This document shows positions 61,674 to 64,000 of a stretch of 64,000 nucleotides of DNA, piece by piece (position 1 is the first letter of the stretch; each line of letters starts with the position of its first letter). Below the pieces are notes generated by a model. It saw only the letters and a program-made list of their open reading frames with translations, ran no database searches and had not been told where the DNA came from. Origin of the DNA: Castellaniella sp036379515. GTDB lineage: Bacteria > Pseudomonadota > Gammaproteobacteria > Burkholderiales > Burkholderiaceae_B. A program made the position numbers and the translations under genes. The stretch spans positions 1 to 64,000 of the forward strand of contig NZ_DASVGN010000002.1 of NCBI RefSeq assembly GCF_036379515.1, given 5' to 3'.

Positions 61674-63497
61674 TCAGACGCCGTCTCCGCGCAGACTGCG
61701 ACGGCGCTCGAATTCCTTCAGGTAGCGCTTGCGCAGGCGGATGGACTTCGGCGTCACTTCGACCAGCTCGTCATCGGCGATGAACTCGACGGCGTATTCC
61801 AGGTTCAGCTCAATGGGCGGCACCAGGTCGATGTGCTCGTCCTTGCCAGAAGCCCGCACGTTGGTGAGCTTCTTTTCCTTGATGGGGTTCACCACAAGGT
61901 CGTTGTCACGCGAGTGGATACCGATGATCATGCCCTCGTAGACCGGGTCCTGGGGGGACACGAACATGCGGCCGCGCTCTTGCAACTTCCAGAGCGCGTA
62001 GGCCACGGCCGTGCCGTCGTCCTGGCTGATCAACACCCCATTGCGCCGCTCGCCCACGCCGCCTTCGCGCACCGGACCGTATTCGTCGAATACGTGGCTC
62101 ATGATCCCGGTTCCGCGCGTCAGCGTCAGGAACTCGCTCTGGAAACCAATCAGGCCCCGAGCCGGAACACGATATTCCAGGCGCGTACGACCACGACCAT
62201 CCGGTTGCATATCCTGCAGATCGGCCTTACGCCGGCCCAGCTCTTCCATCACGCCGCCCTGGTGGGCATCTTCAACGTCCACGGTCAGCAGCTCGTAGGG
62301 CTCCTGACGCACGCCGTTGATTTCCTTGTACATGACGCGGGGGCGTGAAACGGCCAGTTCGTAGCCCTCACGACGCATGTTCTCGAGCAAAATGGTCAGG
62401 TGCAGCTCACCCCGGCCACAGACCTCGAACACGGTATCGTCAGAGGTGTCATTGACCCTCAGGGCCACGTTGGATTTGAGCTCACGTTGCAGGCGGTCGC
62501 GAATCTGCCGGCTGGTCACGAACTTGCCTTCACGGCCCGCCAAAGGCGATGTATTCACCATGAAGTTCATGGTCAGTGTGGGCTCATCGATCTTCAGCAG
62601 CGGCAAGGGTTCAGGAGCCAAAGGATCCATGAGCGTGCAGCCAATGCCGATCTCTTCAATCCCGTTGATGAGCACGATATCACCCGCTTCGGCGCTGTCG
62701 ACCAGCACACGCTCCAGCCCCTGAAAACGCAACACCTGGTTCACCCGTCCCTTGATGGGCTCACCCTCGGGCCCAAATTGCACGGTCACATCTTGCCCGG
62801 CATGCAATCGGCCGCGATTGATGCGGCCCACACCGATCTTGCCCACGTAGCTGTTGTAATCCAATGAGATGATTTGCATCTGCAGAGGACCTTCAACGTC
62901 ATCTTCGCGCTGAGGCACGTATTCGAGGATGGCCTCAAACAAAGTGCGCATATCTCCCGACCGCACGTCTGGGGTCAACCCCGCGTAGCCATTCAGACCC
63001 GAGGCGTAGATCACGGGAAAATCGAGTTGTTCTTCCGTGGCACCCAGCTTGTCGAACAAGTCAAAGGTTGCATTGACTACGTAATCTGGCCGAGCCCCCG
63101 GACGATCGACCTTGTTCACCACCACAATCGGCTTGAGGCCTTGCGCCAGCGCCTTGCGCGTCACGAAGCGAGTCTGCGGCATGGGACCTTCGACGGCATC
63201 CACCAGCAACAACACGCCATCGACCATGGAAAGCACACGCTCGACCTCACCCCCGAAGTCCGCGTGTCCCGGAGTGTCGACGATGTTGATGTGATTGCCT
63301 TCGTATTCGACGGCACAGTTCTTGGCAAGAATCGTGATCCCGCGCTCGCGCTCGATATCGCCGGAATCCATCACGCGCTCGGACACCTGCTGATTGTCGC
63401 GGAAGGTTCCTGATTGGCGCAGCAGCTGATCCACCAGCGTGGTCTTGCCGTGGTCCACGTGAGCAATGATGGCCACGTTGCGCAAAGCTCGCTTCAT
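61674..63497 (-). CDS. typA: ribosome-associated GTPase BipA/TypA
   Basis: This 607-residue translational GTPase helps assemble the 50S subunit, especially at low temperature. The GTP motifs are AHVDHGKTTLVDQLL (G1), DTPGHADFGGEVER (G3) and NKVDRPGA (G4), followed by EF-G-like domains and the family-specific C-terminal domain. The ATG at 63497 overlaps the truB stop by four bases and has AAGGA six bases before it. The length agrees with TypA (about 605). Confidence 0.97.
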   Translation of the reverse strand: MKRALRNVAIIAHVDHGKTTLVDQLLRQSGTFRDNQQVSERVMDSGDIERERGITILAKNCAVEYEGNHINIVDTPGHADFGGEVERVLSMVDGVLLLVDAVEGPMPQTRFVTRKALAQGLKPIVVVNKVDRPGARPDYVVNATFDLFDKLGATEEQLDFPVIYASGLNGYAGLTPDVRSGDMRTLFEAILEYVPQREDDVEGPLQMQIISLDYNSYVGKIGVGRINRGRLHAGQDVTVQFGPEGEPIKGRVNQVLRFQGLERVLVDSAEAGDIVLINGIEEIGIGCTLMDPLAPEPLPLLKIDEPTLTMNFMVNTSPLAGREGKFVTSRQIRDRLQRELKSNVALRVNDTSDDTVFEVCGRGELHLTILLENMRREGYELAVSRPRVMYKEINGVRQEPYELLTVDVEDAHQGGVMEELGRRKADLQDMQPDGRGRTRLEYRVPARGLIGFQSEFLTLTRGTGIMSHVFDEYGPVREGGVGERRNGVLISQDDGTAVAYALWKLQERGRMFVSPQDPVYEGMIIGIHSRDNDLVVNPIKEKKLTNVRASGKDEHIDLVPPIELNLEYAVEFIADDELVEVTPKSIRLRKRYLKEFERRRSLRGDGV

Positions 63498-64000
63498 AAA
63501 ATTTCCTTGGTCAAAATGTCTGCCGGGCGCAAACCGTCCGGTAGGGCATGTAGGGGAAGCAGCGCCTGTTCCGGCACCGCCATGGCCTGCAGGGCTTCGA
63601 GCCCCACCGCCTGTTCGATCGAAAAAGGGCCCACCGTCGTGCGGCGCAACGCGGACAAATGCGCGCCACACCCCAGGCGGCGGCCAATGTCCTGCGCCAG
63701 CGTACGCACGTAAGTGCCCTTGCTGCAATGCACCCGCACGCGTGCTGACCGTCCGGCGCAGGTCAGCAAATCCAGCGCATGAATCGTAATCTGGCGCGGC
63801 GGCCGCTCGAGTTCAATCCCCTGGCGGGCGTACTCGTACAGGGGTTTGCCGTCGCGCTTCAGGGCGGAAACCATGGGGGGAATCTGCTCAATCTCGCCGC
63901 GAAACTCAACCAGCACGGCCTCGAGCTGCTCCGGATCCACCCCGGCGAAGCCCGTGCCAGCTCGGGCGACGATCTCGCCGGTCAGGTCGCCGCTGTCGGT
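63494..64000 (-). CDS. truB: tRNA pseudouridine(55) synthase, C-terminal part (cut by the window end)
   Basis: Only about the last 169 codons are inside the window; the frame runs off the end at 64000. Visible are IPPMVSALKRDGKPLYEYARQG (the KREGKRAYELAR-type conserved segment), RVHCSKGTYVRTLAQDIG and the C-terminal PUA-like region. The catalytic Asp lies beyond 64000. TruB makes pseudouridine 55 in tRNA. Its stop overlaps the typA start, so translation is coupled. Confidence 0.93.
   Translation of the reverse strand, partial: TDSGDLTGEIVARAGTGFAGVDPEQLEAVLVEFRGEIEQIPPMVSALKRDGKPLYEYARQGIELERPPRQITIHALDLLTCAGRSARVRVHCSKGTYVRTLAQDIGRRLGCGAHLSALRRTTVGPFSIEQAVGLEALQAMAVPEQALLPLHALPDGLRPADILTKEIL

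Overview
The window is ordinary, gene-dense chromosome of a betaproteobacterium, most likely order Burkholderiales, family Alcaligenaceae (Bordetella/Castellaniella/Pusillimonas-like). The evidence is the 5' end of a 16S rRNA gene of that type at positions 1-390, high GC content, and gene neighbourhoods familiar from that family (xseB-ispA-dxs, rpsF-priB-rpsR-rplI-dnaB, alaC-hom-thrC, bcp-phoH). The species cannot be named from the window. I see no transposase, prophage, plasmid gene, CRISPR array or tRNA.

Layout. 1-900: 16S 5' end, rrn leader and a near-consensus rrn promoter, all on the minus strand. 0.9-3.1 kb: rfbC diverging from rng (RNase G). 3.1-12.6 kb: a lipopolysaccharide region with a small lipoprotein, msbA, a GT9 heptosyltransferase and YdcF pair, then a minus-strand cluster of four glycosyltransferases and two polysaccharide deacetylases that follows directly from hrpA and dnaE (12.6-20.0 kb). 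20.1-23.4 kb: argA overlapping rfbB and rfbD. 23.4-29.8 kb: phoU, rpiA and the tightly overlapping run alr-SDR-radA-TSUP-kdkA. 29.9-37.3 kb: a divergent squalene/phytoene-synthase-like gene, arginase and ornithine cyclodeaminase with a divergent Lrp/AsnC regulator, then alaC-hom-thrC. 37.5-41.1 kb: Mth938-like, bcp, phoH2-type, pdxA. 41.2-44.3 kb: dnaB and the S6 operon. 44.3-48.3 kb: xseB-ispA-dxs-folE2. 48.4-54.0 kb: Rieske protein, sulfurtransferase, EamA exporter, htpX, Na/Pi cotransporter. 54.0-57.4 kb: polA with a head-to-head LOG-family gene. 57.5-60.5 kb: a polar amino-acid ABC importer. 60.5-64.0 kb: an esterase-acetyltransferase fusion, typA and a truncated truB.

How it works together. 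Envelope sugar metabolism is the dominant theme: rfbC and rfbBD for dTDP-L-rhamnose (rfbA is not here), kdkA for Kdo phosphorylation, the core glycosyltransferases and deacetylases, and msbA for export. Arginine metabolism is the second theme: synthesis (argA), breakdown to proline (arginase, ornithine cyclodeaminase) and probable uptake (ABC importer). DNA replication and repair genes (dnaE, dnaB, priB, polA, radA, xseB) are spread through it.

No wholly new system is evident. The best leads are a squalene/phytoene-synthase-family protein with substitutions at several usually invariant catalytic positions, an esterase-GNAT fusion, an SDR enzyme lacking the catalytic serine, the polA/LOG pair with overlapping opposed start codons, two deacetylases inside a core-LPS cluster coupled to dnaE, and several structured leaders (rpsF, amino-acid ABC transporter).
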